This document shows positions 1-8,276 of a stretch of DNA of 64,000 bases, in pieces (the first letter of the stretch is position 1; each line of letters starts with the position of its first letter). The DNA comes from Ruminococcus sp. GTDB taxonomy: Bacteria > Bacillota > Clostridia > Oscillospirales > Acutalibacteraceae. Location: assembly GCA_004555265.1 (NCBI GenBank), contig SFIQ01000001.1:124001-188000 (forward strand), in the 5' to 3' direction. A program made the position numbers and the translations under genes. Under the pieces are notes generated by a model that made no database searches, was not told the origin of the DNA, and saw nothing but the letters and a program-made list of their open reading frames with translations.

Positions 1-52
1 TCTCGGCACAAGATCCTAAATCTTGCGTGTCTGCCAATTCCACCATACCCGC
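1..52 (-). tRNA. tRNA-Leu (anticodon TAG), cut by window edge
   Basis: Read on the minus strand, the sequence begins with acceptor strand GCGGGTA, followed by a leucine-type D-arm and an anticodon stem CAAGA/TCTTG enclosing loop TTTAGGA, which gives anticodon TAG. The bases after the anticodon stem are the start of the long variable arm typical of tRNA-Leu. The T-arm and 3' end lie outside the window, so this is a 5' partial gene. Confidence 0.9.
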
Positions 53-136
53 ATATTGCTGTTATTATAACAAAAAGTATTTCTATTTGCAAGATGTGTT
101 TTTGGATATTCGCAAGATATAAATCCTAAAAAAGCA

Positions 137-165
137 TTGACATATACCCGTATAGGGTATATACT
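137..165 (+). promoter_or_regulatory. sigma-A promoter of csoR-copA
   Basis: TTGACA at 137-142 and TATACT at 160-165 are separated by exactly 17 bases, a near-consensus housekeeping promoter. The predicted transcription start is about 172. The spacer is filled by an inverted repeat (142-162), so a bound repressor would block RNA polymerase directly. Confidence 0.85.
142..162. promoter_or_regulatory. CsoR operator 1 (inside promoter spacer)
   Basis: This is a perfect inverted repeat, ATATACCC-N5-GGGTATAT. GC-rich TACCC/GGGTA half-sites are the known binding pattern of CsoR-family repressors. It overlaps the promoter of the csoR gene just downstream, so autoregulation is the natural reading. 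Confidence 0.75.
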
Positions 166-169
166 GAAA

Positions 170-186
170 ATACCCCCAAGGGGTAT
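170..186. promoter_or_regulatory. CsoR operator 2 (at transcription start)
   Basis: A second perfect inverted repeat, ATACCCC-N3-GGGGTAT, covers the predicted transcription start of the csoR-copA operon. It is the same type of half-site as operator 1, about 26 bases further on. Two sites suggest cooperative or two-tetramer binding (inference). Confidence 0.7.
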
Positions 187-211
187 AATTGTCAAGGAGA
201 TGATTGGCTTT

Positions 212-514
212 ATGGATAAAGGATGTACATGCTGTACGCGCACCAAAAAACGCACAGAGGATGAACACAAAAAACTGATACACCGTTTAAACCGCATTGA
301 AGGTCAAATTCGCGGTATAAAAAACATGGTGGAAAACGATGCCTATTGCACGGACATTATCACGCAAGTTGCCGCCGCCAACGCTGCATTAAATGCGTTT
401 AATAAAGAACTGCTGTCTACACATATTAAAACCTGTGTTGCAGACGATATTAAAGCCGGCAAAACCGAAACGGTGGATGATTTACTTGCCACTTTGCAAA
501 AACTGATGAAATAA
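212..514 (+). CDS. csoR: CsoR-family copper-sensing repressor
   Basis: This small all-helical repressor (100 aa) is expected to release its operator when it binds Cu(I), derepressing the copper pump that follows. The family's C-H-C copper site is visible: Cys in DAYCTDII, and His plus Cys four residues apart in THIKTC. An extra Cys cluster near the N-terminus (KGCTCC) is also common in the family. I chose ATG 212 because the predicted transcription start is near 172 and AAGGAG lies at 194-199. An open frame exists back to 137 but would lie within the promoter. copA starts 10 bases after the stop, so the two genes form one operon. Confidence 0.9.
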   Translation: MDKGCTCCTRTKKRTEDEHKKLIHRLNRIEGQIRGIKNMVENDAYCTDIITQVAAANAALNAFNKELLSTHIKTCVADDIKAGKTETVDDLLATLQKLMK

Positions 515-523
515 GGGAGTATT

Positions 524-3034
524 ATGACGCAATATACTGTTACGGGCATGAGCTGTGCGGCTTGCAGTGCCCGTGTTGAAAAGGCTGTGGGGGCGGTTGC
601 GGGCGTAACCGCATGCAGTGTCAGCCTGTTAACGAACTCTATGGGGGTTGAAGGTAACGCCTCCCCTACCGAAATTATTGAAGCCGTTACGCGTGCAGGC
701 TACGGCGCGCATTTGAAAACGCAAGATACGCAATCTGCGAACAGCGCCGCATCACAAAGTGACGAAATCTTAAAAGACACCGAAACGCCGAAATTAAAAA
801 AACGGCTACTGTGTTCCGTAGGATTTTTGGCGGTACTGATGTATATTTCTATGGGGCATATGTTGGGCGCCCCCCTACCCGCCGTACTGACGGAAAACCC
901 GATAGCTTTCGGTCTTGTGCAGCTGCTGTTGACCGTTGCAATACTGGTAATTAACCAAAAGTTTTTTAACAGCGGATTTCAAGGGCTTGTGCACCGCGCA
1001 CCGAATATGGATACATTAGTCGCCCTTGGTGCCGGCGCAGCTTTTATTTACAGCGTTTATGCGTTGTTTGCAATGTCACAAGCGCAGATTTCGAGCGGCA
1101 CGCAAGCCGCAATGCCTTGGATGCACGAATTTTATTTCGAGTCAGCTGCAACAATTTTAACCCTGATAACTGTCGGGAAAATGTTAGAATCACGCGCAAA
1201 AGGCAAAACCACCGACGCGCTGAAAGGCTTGATGCGGTTGGCACCGAAAACGGCAGTCCTTTTGCAAAACGGCAGAGAAGTGACCGTGCCGATTGAGCAG
1301 GTGAAAATCGGTGATATTTTTGCGGTACACCCCGGTGAAAGCATCCCCGTAGACGGCATTGTGCTTGACGGCAACAGCGCTGTGGACGAATCGGCTTTGA
1401 CCGGTGAAAGTATCCCTGTGGATAAAGCGGTCGGCGATACCGTAACTGCCGCAACGATCAATCAATCGGGATTTTTGCAATGCCGTGCCACGCGGGTTGG
1501 CACGGACACGACACTTTCCCAAATCATTCAGATGGTCAGCGATGCCGCCGCAACCAAAGCGCCGATTGCGAAAGCGGCTGACCGCGTTTCCGCTGTTTTT
1601 GTACCGATTGTAATCGGGATTGCCGTCTTGACAATCGTTATATGGCTGTGTGTGGGGCAAGGCGTCGGATTTGCGCTCGCCAGAGGGATTTCGGTTTTGG
1701 TTATCAGTTGCCCGTGTGCCTTGGGGCTGGCGACGCCTGTGGCTGTGATGGTCGGCAACGGCAAGGGGGCAAAAAACGGGACTTTATTTAAAACCGCCGC
1801 GGCTTTGGAGCAAGCGGGTAAAACCGAAATTGTCGCCTTGGATAAAACGGGGACAATTACAAACGGCACGCCGACCGTCACGGATATATTTCCCGCTGAA
1901 ACGACCGATAAACACAGTCTGTTGCATTTTGCTTGCACATTGGAACAGCAAAGCGAACACCCGCTTTCCAAAGCCATTACGACATACGGTGAGCAAAACG
2001 CAGTTCCCCTTGCTGAAAATTCGGCGTTTAAGGCTGTACCCGGAAAGGGCTTGCAGTGTGTAGCAGACGGTCGGCAAGTATTCGGCGGAAATTATGCCTT
2101 TATTGCCGAAAAAGCGGAAATTCCCGCTTCTGTGGTGTCCGCGGCAAACGATTTAGCAGAGCAAGGTAAAACACCGTTGTATTTTGCAACCGACACATCG
2201 TTTTTAGGCGTGATTGCGGTTGCAGATACAATAAAACCGGAAAGCCCGCAAGCGATAAAGGAACTGCAAAATATGGGTATTCGCGTGGTGATGCTGACAG
2301 GCGATAACGAACGCACGGCCAAGGCGGTCGGGAAGACGGCAGGTGTAGATGAAGTCATTGCAGGCGTGCTCCCCGACGGCAAGGAAGCGGTAATTCGTAA
2401 TTTGCAGACAAACGGAAAGGTCATGATGGTTGGCGACGGCATCAACGACGCCCCCGCCCTTGTACGGGCAGATACGGGCGTGGCCATCGGTGCGGGGACC
2501 GATATTGCCATTGACGCGGCAGATGTGGTCTTGATGAAAAGCCGTTTAACCGATGTTCCTGCGGCAATTCGGTTAAGCCGTGCAACCTTACGGAACATCC
2601 ACGAAAATCTGTTTTGGGCATTTCTGTATAATACAATCGGCATACCGCTTGCGGCAGGTGAACTGATTCCGATATTCGGCTGGACATTAAACCCGATGTT
2701 TGCCGCAGCGGCTATGAGCCTTTCGAGCTTTTGTGTTGTTACCAATGCACTTCGCTTAAACTTTGTTAAGCTTTATAAGCAAAATAAAAGGCAAAAAAAT
2801 AAGCCGGTCATCGGCTTAAAGGAGGAAAATAAAATGGAAAAAACATTAAAAATCGACGGTATGATGTGCGGACACTGTGAGGCACATGTCAAATCGGCTT
2901 TGGAGGCGATTGACGGTGTGGAAAGCGCAAAGGTCAGCCACGAAAGCGGCACGGCTGTTGTTACACTCTGCAAAGAGGTTGACGATGCTGTGCTCAAATC
3001 GGCAGTTGAAGCAGAGGGTTACAAAGTACGGTAA
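524..3034 (+). CDS. copA: Copper-exporting P1B-type ATPase CopA with fused CopZ-like C-terminal domain
   Basis: This 836-aa membrane pump exports Cu(I) using ATP. An N-terminal HMA domain carries GMSCAAC (metal ligands C11 and C14). Membrane helices follow, with the copper-type CPC motif at 396-398, the phosphorylated Asp in DKTGT at 440, and the hinge GDGIND at 637. Unusually, the frame continues past the normal end of CopA into a second HMA domain (about 771-836, GMMCGHC at 779-785). The linker residues are the translation of a ribosome-binding site, which suggests two genes read as one. An A7 tract at 2793-2799 lies just before the junction, and a -1 slip there reaches TAA at 2800-2802. 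The fusion may therefore be real, partial through frameshifting, or a homopolymer error. Confidence 0.93.
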   Translation: MTQYTVTGMSCAACSARVEKAVGAVAGVTACSVSLLTNSMGVEGNASPTEIIEAVTRAGYGAHLKTQDTQSANSAASQSDEILKDTETPKLKKRLLCSVGFLAVLMYISMGHMLGAPLPAVLTENPIAFGLVQLLLTVAILVINQKFFNSGFQGLVHRAPNMDTLVALGAGAAFIYSVYALFAMSQAQISSGTQAAMPWMHEFYFESAATILTLITVGKMLESRAKGKTTDALKGLMRLAPKTAVLLQNGREVTVPIEQVKIGDIFAVHPGESIPVDGIVLDGNSAVDESALTGESIPVDKAVGDTVTAATINQSGFLQCRATRVGTDTTLSQIIQMVSDAAATKAPIAKAADRVSAVFVPIVIGIAVLTIVIWLCVGQGVGFALARGISVLVISCPCALGLATPVAVMVGNGKGAKNGTLFKTAAALEQAGKTEIVALDKTGTITNGTPTVTDIFPAETTDKHSLLHFACTLEQQSEHPLSKAITTYGEQNAVPLAENSAFKAVPGKGLQCVADGRQVFGGNYAFIAEKAEIPASVVSAANDLAEQGKTPLYFATDTSFLGVIAVADTIKPESPQAIKELQNMGIRVVMLTGDNERTAKAVGKTAGVDEVIAGVLPDGKEAVIRNLQTNGKVMMVGDGINDAPALVRADTGVAIGAGTDIAIDAADVVLMKSRLTDVPAAIRLSRATLRNIHENLFWAFLYNTIGIPLAAGELIPIFGWTLNPMFAAAAMSLSSFCVVTNALRLNFVKLYKQNKRQKNKPVIGLKEENKMEKTLKIDGMMCGHCEAHVKSALEAIDGVESAKVSHESGTAVVTLCKEVDDAVLKSAVEAEGYKVR
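2834..3034 (+). CDS. copZ: CopZ-like copper chaperone, internal start within copA frame
   Basis: A strong Shine-Dalgarno sequence AAAGGAGG (2818-2825) sits 8 bases before an ATG in frame with copA. Translation from here gives a 66-aa free HMA protein with the copper-binding motif GMMCGHC, the size of a normal CopZ chaperone that hands Cu(I) to CopA. I infer that it is made as a separate product whether or not the longer fusion is also made. If the A7 tract just upstream is really A8, this is simply an independent third gene of the operon. Confidence 0.7.
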   Translation: MEKTLKIDGMMCGHCEAHVKSALEAIDGVESAKVSHESGTAVVTLCKEVDDAVLKSAVEAEGYKVR

Positions 3035-3055
3035 GCAACAATCGCGCTCATGCCA

Positions 3056-3091
3056 AACCCGCAGCAGACAAGGTACCGTCTGCTGCGGGTT
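3056..3091. terminator. Bidirectional terminator hairpin between copA and cadA
   Basis: A perfect 14-bp stem (3056-3069 with 3078-3091) encloses an 8-base loop. It lies between the convergent ends of the copper operon and the Zn/Cd operon. The T-tract is weak on both sides, but the strength of the stem and its position support a shared terminator. Confidence 0.75.
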
Positions 3092-3142
3092 CATTTATGC
3101 CGATAAGCTTTCCTGATTTCGCAAAATTTTCTTTTAAAACGC

Positions 3143-4990
3143 TTATTTTTTCCATCGCATCGCTCGCACGGCATTACAGACCGCCAAAATCATCACGCCG
3201 ACATCGGCAAACACAGCAACCCACATACTTGCAAGACCGAATGCACTTAAAAGCAGAACAACCGCTTTCACGGACAGTGCAAACACAATGTTTTGGCGCA
3301 GAATGCGCATCGTTTTTCGGGAAATTTTTAGGGCTGTTACGAGTTTTGCAGGCTTGTCGTCCATCAAAACCACATCAGCCGCTTCAATCGCCGCGTCGCT
3401 GCCGAGTGCACCCATGGCAATCCCGACATCGGCACGCGCGAGCACAGGTGCATCGTTAATGCCGTCACCGACAAACGCCAAGGTGGATTTTGTATTTTTT
3501 TCCGCAAGCAGTTTTTCTGTTTTTTCAACTTTATCATCAGGCATCAACTGTGTGTAGGCTTCATCCATGCCGAGTTCTTTTGCAACCGACTGCCCGACTG
3601 TTTCGCTGTCGCCCGTCAGCATAACTGTTTTACGAATACCGGAAGCCTTCAACTGTTCCACAGCGGATTTTGCGTCAGGTTTTACGGTATCGGCAATAAC
3701 AATATGCCCTGCATACAGACCGTCTACGGCAATATGCACCGTGGTTCCAACCGTTTTACATTCATGAAAATCAACACCGACACTCTGCATCAAAACACCG
3801 TTTCCGACATATACGGATTTTCCGTCAATCACGGCATGAATGCCGCGTCCGGAAAGCTCTTCAATATTGCCGATACGGGTTTTATCAATCGGCTCGCCAT
3901 ATGCCTTCAAAATGGAAGTCGCTATGGGGTGGGAAGAAACGCTTTCTGCTGTTGCGGTAAGGTCTAACAGTTCCCTCTCCGAAATCTGTTGCGGGTGTAT
4001 AGCCACAACCGTAAATGTACCGTTGGTGAGCGTGCCGGTTTTGTCAAATACTACCGTTTCCGCTTTGGAAAGCGTTTCCAAATAGTTTGCGCCCTTAATC
4101 AGCACACCCTGCCTTGACGCCCCGCCAATCCCGCAGAAAAAGGTTAGCGGCACAGACACAACCAACGCACACGGGCAAGAAACCACTAAAAAGGTCAGCG
4201 CGCGCGTCACCCAAACAGAAAACGGCTGTTTAAAAAGCAAAGGCGGAATCAACGCGAGCGCAAGCGCCGCAAACACGACGCATGGCGTGTAATATTTTGC
4301 GAACCGCGTAATGAAATTCTCACTTTTCGCTTTTTTAGAGGTTGCATTCTCAACCAAATCCAATATTTTGGAAACCGTGCTTTCCCCGAATACGCTTGTC
4401 ACCCTTGCCTCAATCAGTCCGTTTTGATTGACGGAGCCGCTGATAACAGCGTCCCCAACGCGGCAGGTTACGGGTACGCTTTCCCCGGTCAAGGCGGCGG
4501 TATTCACCGTCGTCTCCCCTTTTGTAACCACAGCATCCAACGGAATTTTTTCACCCGGCTTAATTTCGATTATTTCCCCGATTTCAACTTCTTCCGGAGA
4601 AACCGTCTTTACATCTCCGTCCCGCAGGACATTGGCATAATCCGGGCGAATATCCATCAAAGCGGCAATGGATTTTCTGCTTTTACCGATCGCAATGCTC
4701 TGAAACAACTCGCCGACCTGATAAAACAGCATCACAGCAACCGCCTCGGGGTAATCTGCAACGAAAAATGCGCCGATTGTCGCAACCGACATCAAAAAAT
4801 TTTCATCAAACACCTGCCCGTGCGCAATGTTACGCAAGGCTTCAAACACCACATCATACCCGACTATCGCATAAGGGACAAGAAATGTAAGCAAACGCAC
4901 AACACCGTCGGTCGGCAATGCCCACACAACGACGAACAGTACTGCGACAAAAGCAATACGAAATACATTTCGTTTTTGTTTACGGGACAT
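3143..4990 (-). CDS. cadA: Zn/Cd/Pb-exporting P1B-type ATPase (CadA/ZntA-like)
   Basis: This 615-aa pump exports soft divalent metals. It has the CPC ion-path motif in SCPCALV, the phosphorylation motif DKTGTLTNG and the hinge GDGINDAP. It lacks the N-terminal metal-binding domain usual for CadA. That domain is encoded separately by the gene directly upstream, so pump and chaperone domain are split. I chose ATG 4990 with GAGG about 9 bases upstream. A GTG at 4999 is in frame but overlaps the Shine-Dalgarno. It is the last gene of the arsR-hma-cadA operon. Substrate choice between Zn and Cd cannot be read from sequence alone. Confidence 0.88.
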   Translation of the reverse strand: MSRKQKRNVFRIAFVAVLFVVVWALPTDGVVRLLTFLVPYAIVGYDVVFEALRNIAHGQVFDENFLMSVATIGAFFVADYPEAVAVMLFYQVGELFQSIAIGKSRKSIAALMDIRPDYANVLRDGDVKTVSPEEVEIGEIIEIKPGEKIPLDAVVTKGETTVNTAALTGESVPVTCRVGDAVISGSVNQNGLIEARVTSVFGESTVSKILDLVENATSKKAKSENFITRFAKYYTPCVVFAALALALIPPLLFKQPFSVWVTRALTFLVVSCPCALVVSVPLTFFCGIGGASRQGVLIKGANYLETLSKAETVVFDKTGTLTNGTFTVVAIHPQQISERELLDLTATAESVSSHPIATSILKAYGEPIDKTRIGNIEELSGRGIHAVIDGKSVYVGNGVLMQSVGVDFHECKTVGTTVHIAVDGLYAGHIVIADTVKPDAKSAVEQLKASGIRKTVMLTGDSETVGQSVAKELGMDEAYTQLMPDDKVEKTEKLLAEKNTKSTLAFVGDGINDAPVLARADVGIAMGALGSDAAIEAADVVLMDDKPAKLVTALKISRKTMRILRQNIVFALSVKAVVLLLSAFGLASMWVAVFADVGVMILAVCNAVRAMRWKK

Positions 4991-5000
4991 ATTACACACC

Positions 5001-5219
5001 TCAATAAATCAGTCGGCAGTCGCGCTCAACCTTACGACAGGTTTTTTCAATCTTTTTCAATAAATCTACCGTAATTTCATGCTCTGTTTCCAAGGTCAGC
5101 TTTTGCGTCATAAAGTTTACAGTCGCGTGTTTCACCTCGGGCATTTTATTGATGGCATCTTCCATTTTTGCAGCACAATTGGCACAATCCAACTCTTCTA
5201 ATTTATATACTTTCGTCAT
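5001..5219 (-). CDS. Free heavy-metal-associated (HMA) domain protein
   Basis: This 72-aa single HMA domain has the motif LDCANC. The acidic residue before the first Cys is typical of Zn/Cd-type rather than Cu-type domains. It probably delivers metal to, or regulates, the CadA-like pump encoded 10 bases downstream. It effectively replaces the N-terminal domain that pump is missing. The gene begins one base after the repressor stop, with GGAGG inside the end of the upstream gene, indicating translational coupling. Confidence 0.85.
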   Translation of the reverse strand: MTKVYKLEELDCANCAAKMEDAINKMPEVKHATVNFMTQKLTLETEHEITVDLLKKIEKTCRKVERDCRLIY

Positions 5220-5220
5220 T

Positions 5221-5562
5221 TTACATATCCTCCTCGGTTAAATGCTCAAATCCTTGCCAGATAATGGAACGGACATGGTCATCCGCCAAAAAATAAATGA
5301 TGGTTTTACCCTCGCGGCGATTGGCAATCAGTTTTGCGTCTTTCAGTACTTTTAATTGATGTGAAATCGCCGACTGCGTCATCCCCAACAGTTCGGTAAT
5401 TTCCCGCACACAAAGCTCCTGTTCAAACAGAGAAAACAAAATTTTCATACGAGTGGTATCCCCGAAAATTTTAAATAAATCCGCCAAATCGCAAAGTGCC
5501 TCGTCCTTTGGCAATTTCGTTCGCGCGTAATCCAACGCGACGATATGGTCATGGTTATGCAT
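5221..5562 (-). CDS. ArsR/SmtB-family metal-responsive repressor
   Basis: This 113-aa winged-helix repressor probably senses Zn or Cd and controls the operon it heads. The recognition helix region reads TQSAISHQLKVL. The C-terminal helix carries D-x-H followed by a His 11 residues later and a Glu 3 after that, matching the alpha5 metal site of CzrA-like sensors, with Glu where CzrA has His. One Cys is present in ELCV, the place of the alpha3 site of CadC, but the second Cys of that site is missing. ATG 5562 has AAAGGAG 8 bases upstream; TTG 5565 is an alternative. Confidence 0.87.
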   Translation of the reverse strand: MHNHDHIVALDYARTKLPKDEALCDLADLFKIFGDTTRMKILFSLFEQELCVREITELLGMTQSAISHQLKVLKDAKLIANRREGKTIIYFLADDHVRSIIWQGFEHLTEEDM

Positions 5563-5579
5563 CAAATGCGTCTCCTTTC

Positions 5580-5620
5580 ATATGAGTTTGTATTCATATA
5601 TTATCACCATTCATATGAAT
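5580..5620. promoter_or_regulatory. ArsR-type operators
   Basis: There are two candidate sites: the palindrome ATTCATATGAAT at 5609-5620 within the promoter spacer, and ATATGA-N8-TCATAT at 5580-5599 near the transcription start. TCATATGA-type half-sites are typical of Zn/Cd-responsive SmtB/CzrA/CadC repressors. Confidence 0.6.
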
Positions 5621-5626
5621 TGTCAA
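5598..5626 (-). promoter_or_regulatory. Promoter of arsR-hma-cadA
   Basis: On the minus strand TTGACA (5626-5621) and TAATAT (5603-5598) are separated by 17 bases. The spacer contains the perfect palindrome ATTCATATGAAT (5609-5620), which is a likely ArsR-family operator. Confidence 0.75.
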
Positions 5627-5637
5627 TACTATATTGT

Positions 5638-5667
5638 AAAAAATCCGCAGGAAAATTCCCTGCGGAT
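5638..5667 (-). terminator. Terminator of the polysaccharide/GH2 operon
   Basis: The stem ATCCGCAGG/CCTGCGGAT (5643-5651 and 5659-5667) encloses a 7-base loop and is followed on the minus strand by a run of six T (5643-5638). It lies just after the GH2 stop and before the arsR promoter. Confidence 0.85.
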
Positions 5668-5675
5668 AATAAAAA

Positions 5676-8255
5676 CTATTTTAATTTTAAATCGGGCGGT
5701 ATGCGGTGGTCATACATATAACTGCCGAAATTGATAGGCTGTAAAAACACCTTTGCTTTGGTGATAAAGTCAGACAAACGGCTGCCGTTCGGAACAATAT
5801 CCCCTGCGCCAAAGAAAGAAATGTCATTTTGTAAATCTTCGGCTGTCGTACCGTCCGGTACAACTTGCGTAATCACTTTCGGCTCGCCCGGTAACAAATC
5901 AAAATAATTGTCGGAAAACGGCTGCGTGTTGGATTTGGAATAGATTTGCAAAAAGCGCACATAGCTTTGCGATTGCAGAGTAAACACGGCTTGATTGCCT
6001 TGCACCTGCACCTGCATTTGCACCTGTGTTTTCGGCAAATGCAAGTCCTTTTCCGGTGAAAACAGTAAAGTCTTTTGAGAAATTACCTCTTGGTTACAAT
6101 ACAACCGCACAACCAGCACGCACTTTTTTAAATTGCCGTACTTGCGCAAATCGGCAATTTGCAGTGTTTCCAAGCAGCGGCTTTCAAGCGCACCCAATTC
6201 CACCGGGCACAATTCTCCTGTTGTCTGTACTTTCCCGTTAAAATCCATTAACACATACTGAACACAGCAAGCATTGACCGTTTTTGTTGTATCGTTGATA
6301 CCATAGATTTTTACGTAGTCCGCAGAGTCTTCCAAAGAAAGGGTTACGGGCGCGTTAAAATGATGCGCGCAGTATTGCAAGGCTTTGTAATTCCCGAAAT
6401 AATCCATACTTGCCCAACTGCAAACCGGCCAACAATCGTTCAACTGCCAATACATGGAGCCGTTGCATCGCCCGCGATTTCGACGCCAATGCTCGGTCGC
6501 GTCGCGCACGCATTCCTCTTGGCAAATTTGCGAGAGATAAATGTAATCTTCAAAATGCTTCGGCAAGCGAAAACGAGAAGTAATGTAGTACGCCATTTTC
6601 ATATTGCCGCTGTTGCATTTTTGGTGCGCGGAAAACACTTCGCTGGTCAACGAATAGTCTTTGGGCGTCGCATAGGTTTCAATCGTCTTTAAATCCGGCA
6701 AGCTTTCAAAGCCGAACTCACTGCAAAACCGCGTCATACGCTTGCGGTAATAGGTTAGCGGCTGTAAGCCGTGCCAAACTGCCCACAAATGCGTATCCCC
6801 GACATTATCGCGGTCAAAGCCCTTCATATATGCCGTGCCGCATGGACTGCCCGGAATATACGGCGTTTGCGTGTCGAGACTTTGCATCCAATCGGGCAGA
6901 ATGTGATAGAAAAACTTTTCTGTCCATTCCATATAGTTCAAGCGTGTACGCCAGGCAATGGACATCGTCTCAATTTCGTTGTTTCCGTTCCAAAGCGCCA
7001 AAGATGCATGGTGTCGCAAGCGTTTCACATTATATTCCACTTCTTTGTGCACATTTTCAAGGAGTGTTTCATCAAAAAATGGATACGGCTGGCAAGCAAA
7101 GCAAAAATCTTGCCACACCAAAATTCCGTCGCGGTCGCATTTCTCATACAGCGCGTCACTTTCATAGTACCCGCCGCCCCAAATACGGAGCATATTCATA
7201 TTGGAAAATTTGACTGCCTGCAAATCGTATTCCAAACGCTCGTCGGTGTAGCGGTTCATAAAGCTGTCGGCAGGAATCCAGTTGGCGCCCTTAATAAACA
7301 ACGGCACGCCGTTCATTTTAAACTGAAAATTTTCTCCATATTCGTCTCGTTCGCGGTTGAGTTCAATCGTTCGCAAGCCGATTTTCTTTTCGACCTTATC
7401 GAAAACCGTGCCGTTTTCATCCGAGATTTCAACCGAAACCGTATACAACGGCTGGGTTTCTGCATCGGACAAATCCCGCGTCCACCACAACTGCGGATTT
7501 TCAATCACGATCGTATTTTCAGCAGAATCGCCCTGTTTTAAAGGATTGGTTTCCTCAAAAAGCACTTGATTCTCCGGGGAAAGCACGCGTACACAGCAAT
7601 ACAAGTCGGTCTTTTCCGAAAAGCAATCCAACACAGTATGTAAATCCAGCCGCACAGAATTGTCGCTATGGGTTTGTTCAATGCAAACATCGGAAATTTT
7701 CGCCCGATTGTATCCGACCACGGCAATATCGCCCGAAATCCCGCTCGGCGGCAAAACCGGACCCCAATCCCAGCCGAAATGACATTGCGGCTTACGAATA
7801 TGCGGAATGCCGTCTTGCCCATTGCTGTTGCGCGGACATTTTTCAACCGCCTGTTTTTCTTTCACATAATTTACAGGCGAATGAAACAAAATGCGTATGG
7901 TATTGTGTTCTTGCAAATACGGTTTTACGGAAAAAGCATATTTCAAATGTGCATTTTCGCCGTGGCCGATGCATTGCTCGTTCAAATACACATCACAAAT
8001 CGTGTCTAAACAGCGGCACTCTAAATCAATTCGGTCACAAGAAAGCAGTTCGGCTGAACAGTCGAACGCCTTTTTGTATTCCCAATCCGTGCAAGCAACC
8101 CAGTATACATCTTTTTCATTTGTGCCGACAAACGGGTCAGGGATTCTTGCTAATCGTAACAAATCCAAATAGTTGCATCCGGGGACTACGCCGTTTTGCC
8201 ACGCCCCTTTTTCTGCTTCACGAAACAGCCAATCACCGTTTAAACTTATTCTCAT
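5676..8255 (-). CDS. Glycoside hydrolase family 2, beta-mannosidase-like
   Basis: This 859-aa protein has GH2 architecture: an N-terminal jelly-roll, an immunoglobulin-like domain and a TIM barrel. The catalytic acid/base is E427 in WNGNNEIE and the nucleophile E513 in CSEFGFES. The barrel segment RIWGGGYYESD is characteristic of the beta-mannosidase branch, which removes terminal beta-mannose. No signal peptide is visible, so it should act in the cytoplasm. It starts 21 bases after a glycosyltransferase and ends the polysaccharide operon, where a degradative enzyme is unexpected. It could recycle or trim mannosylated intermediates or simply be a co-transcribed catabolic gene. Confidence 0.88.
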   Translation of the reverse strand: MRISLNGDWLFREAEKGAWQNGVVPGCNYLDLLRLARIPDPFVGTNEKDVYWVACTDWEYKKAFDCSAELLSCDRIDLECRCLDTICDVYLNEQCIGHGENAHLKYAFSVKPYLQEHNTIRILFHSPVNYVKEKQAVEKCPRNSNGQDGIPHIRKPQCHFGWDWGPVLPPSGISGDIAVVGYNRAKISDVCIEQTHSDNSVRLDLHTVLDCFSEKTDLYCCVRVLSPENQVLFEETNPLKQGDSAENTIVIENPQLWWTRDLSDAETQPLYTVSVEISDENGTVFDKVEKKIGLRTIELNRERDEYGENFQFKMNGVPLFIKGANWIPADSFMNRYTDERLEYDLQAVKFSNMNMLRIWGGGYYESDALYEKCDRDGILVWQDFCFACQPYPFFDETLLENVHKEVEYNVKRLRHHASLALWNGNNEIETMSIAWRTRLNYMEWTEKFFYHILPDWMQSLDTQTPYIPGSPCGTAYMKGFDRDNVGDTHLWAVWHGLQPLTYYRKRMTRFCSEFGFESLPDLKTIETYATPKDYSLTSEVFSAHQKCNSGNMKMAYYITSRFRLPKHFEDYIYLSQICQEECVRDATEHWRRNRGRCNGSMYWQLNDCWPVCSWASMDYFGNYKALQYCAHHFNAPVTLSLEDSADYVKIYGINDTTKTVNACCVQYVLMDFNGKVQTTGELCPVELGALESRCLETLQIADLRKYGNLKKCVLVVRLYCNQEVISQKTLLFSPEKDLHLPKTQVQMQVQVQGNQAVFTLQSQSYVRFLQIYSKSNTQPFSDNYFDLLPGEPKVITQVVPDGTTAEDLQNDISFFGAGDIVPNGSRLSDFITKAKVFLQPINFGSYMYDHRIPPDLKLK

Positions 8256-8276
8256 TTTTCTCCCTCGATAATACGA

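Noticed and set aside
1044..2745. Several long minus-strand open frames inside copA
   Set aside because: They mirror the codon structure of copA, have no ribosome-binding sites and show no recognisable domain.
4424..5074. 216-residue plus-strand frame inside cadA
   Set aside because: It is an antisense shadow of a clear P-type ATPase and its residues look random.
6771..7541. 256-residue plus-strand frame inside the beta-mannosidase gene
   Set aside because: It is antisense to a gene with intact catalytic motifs, and no start signal is present.
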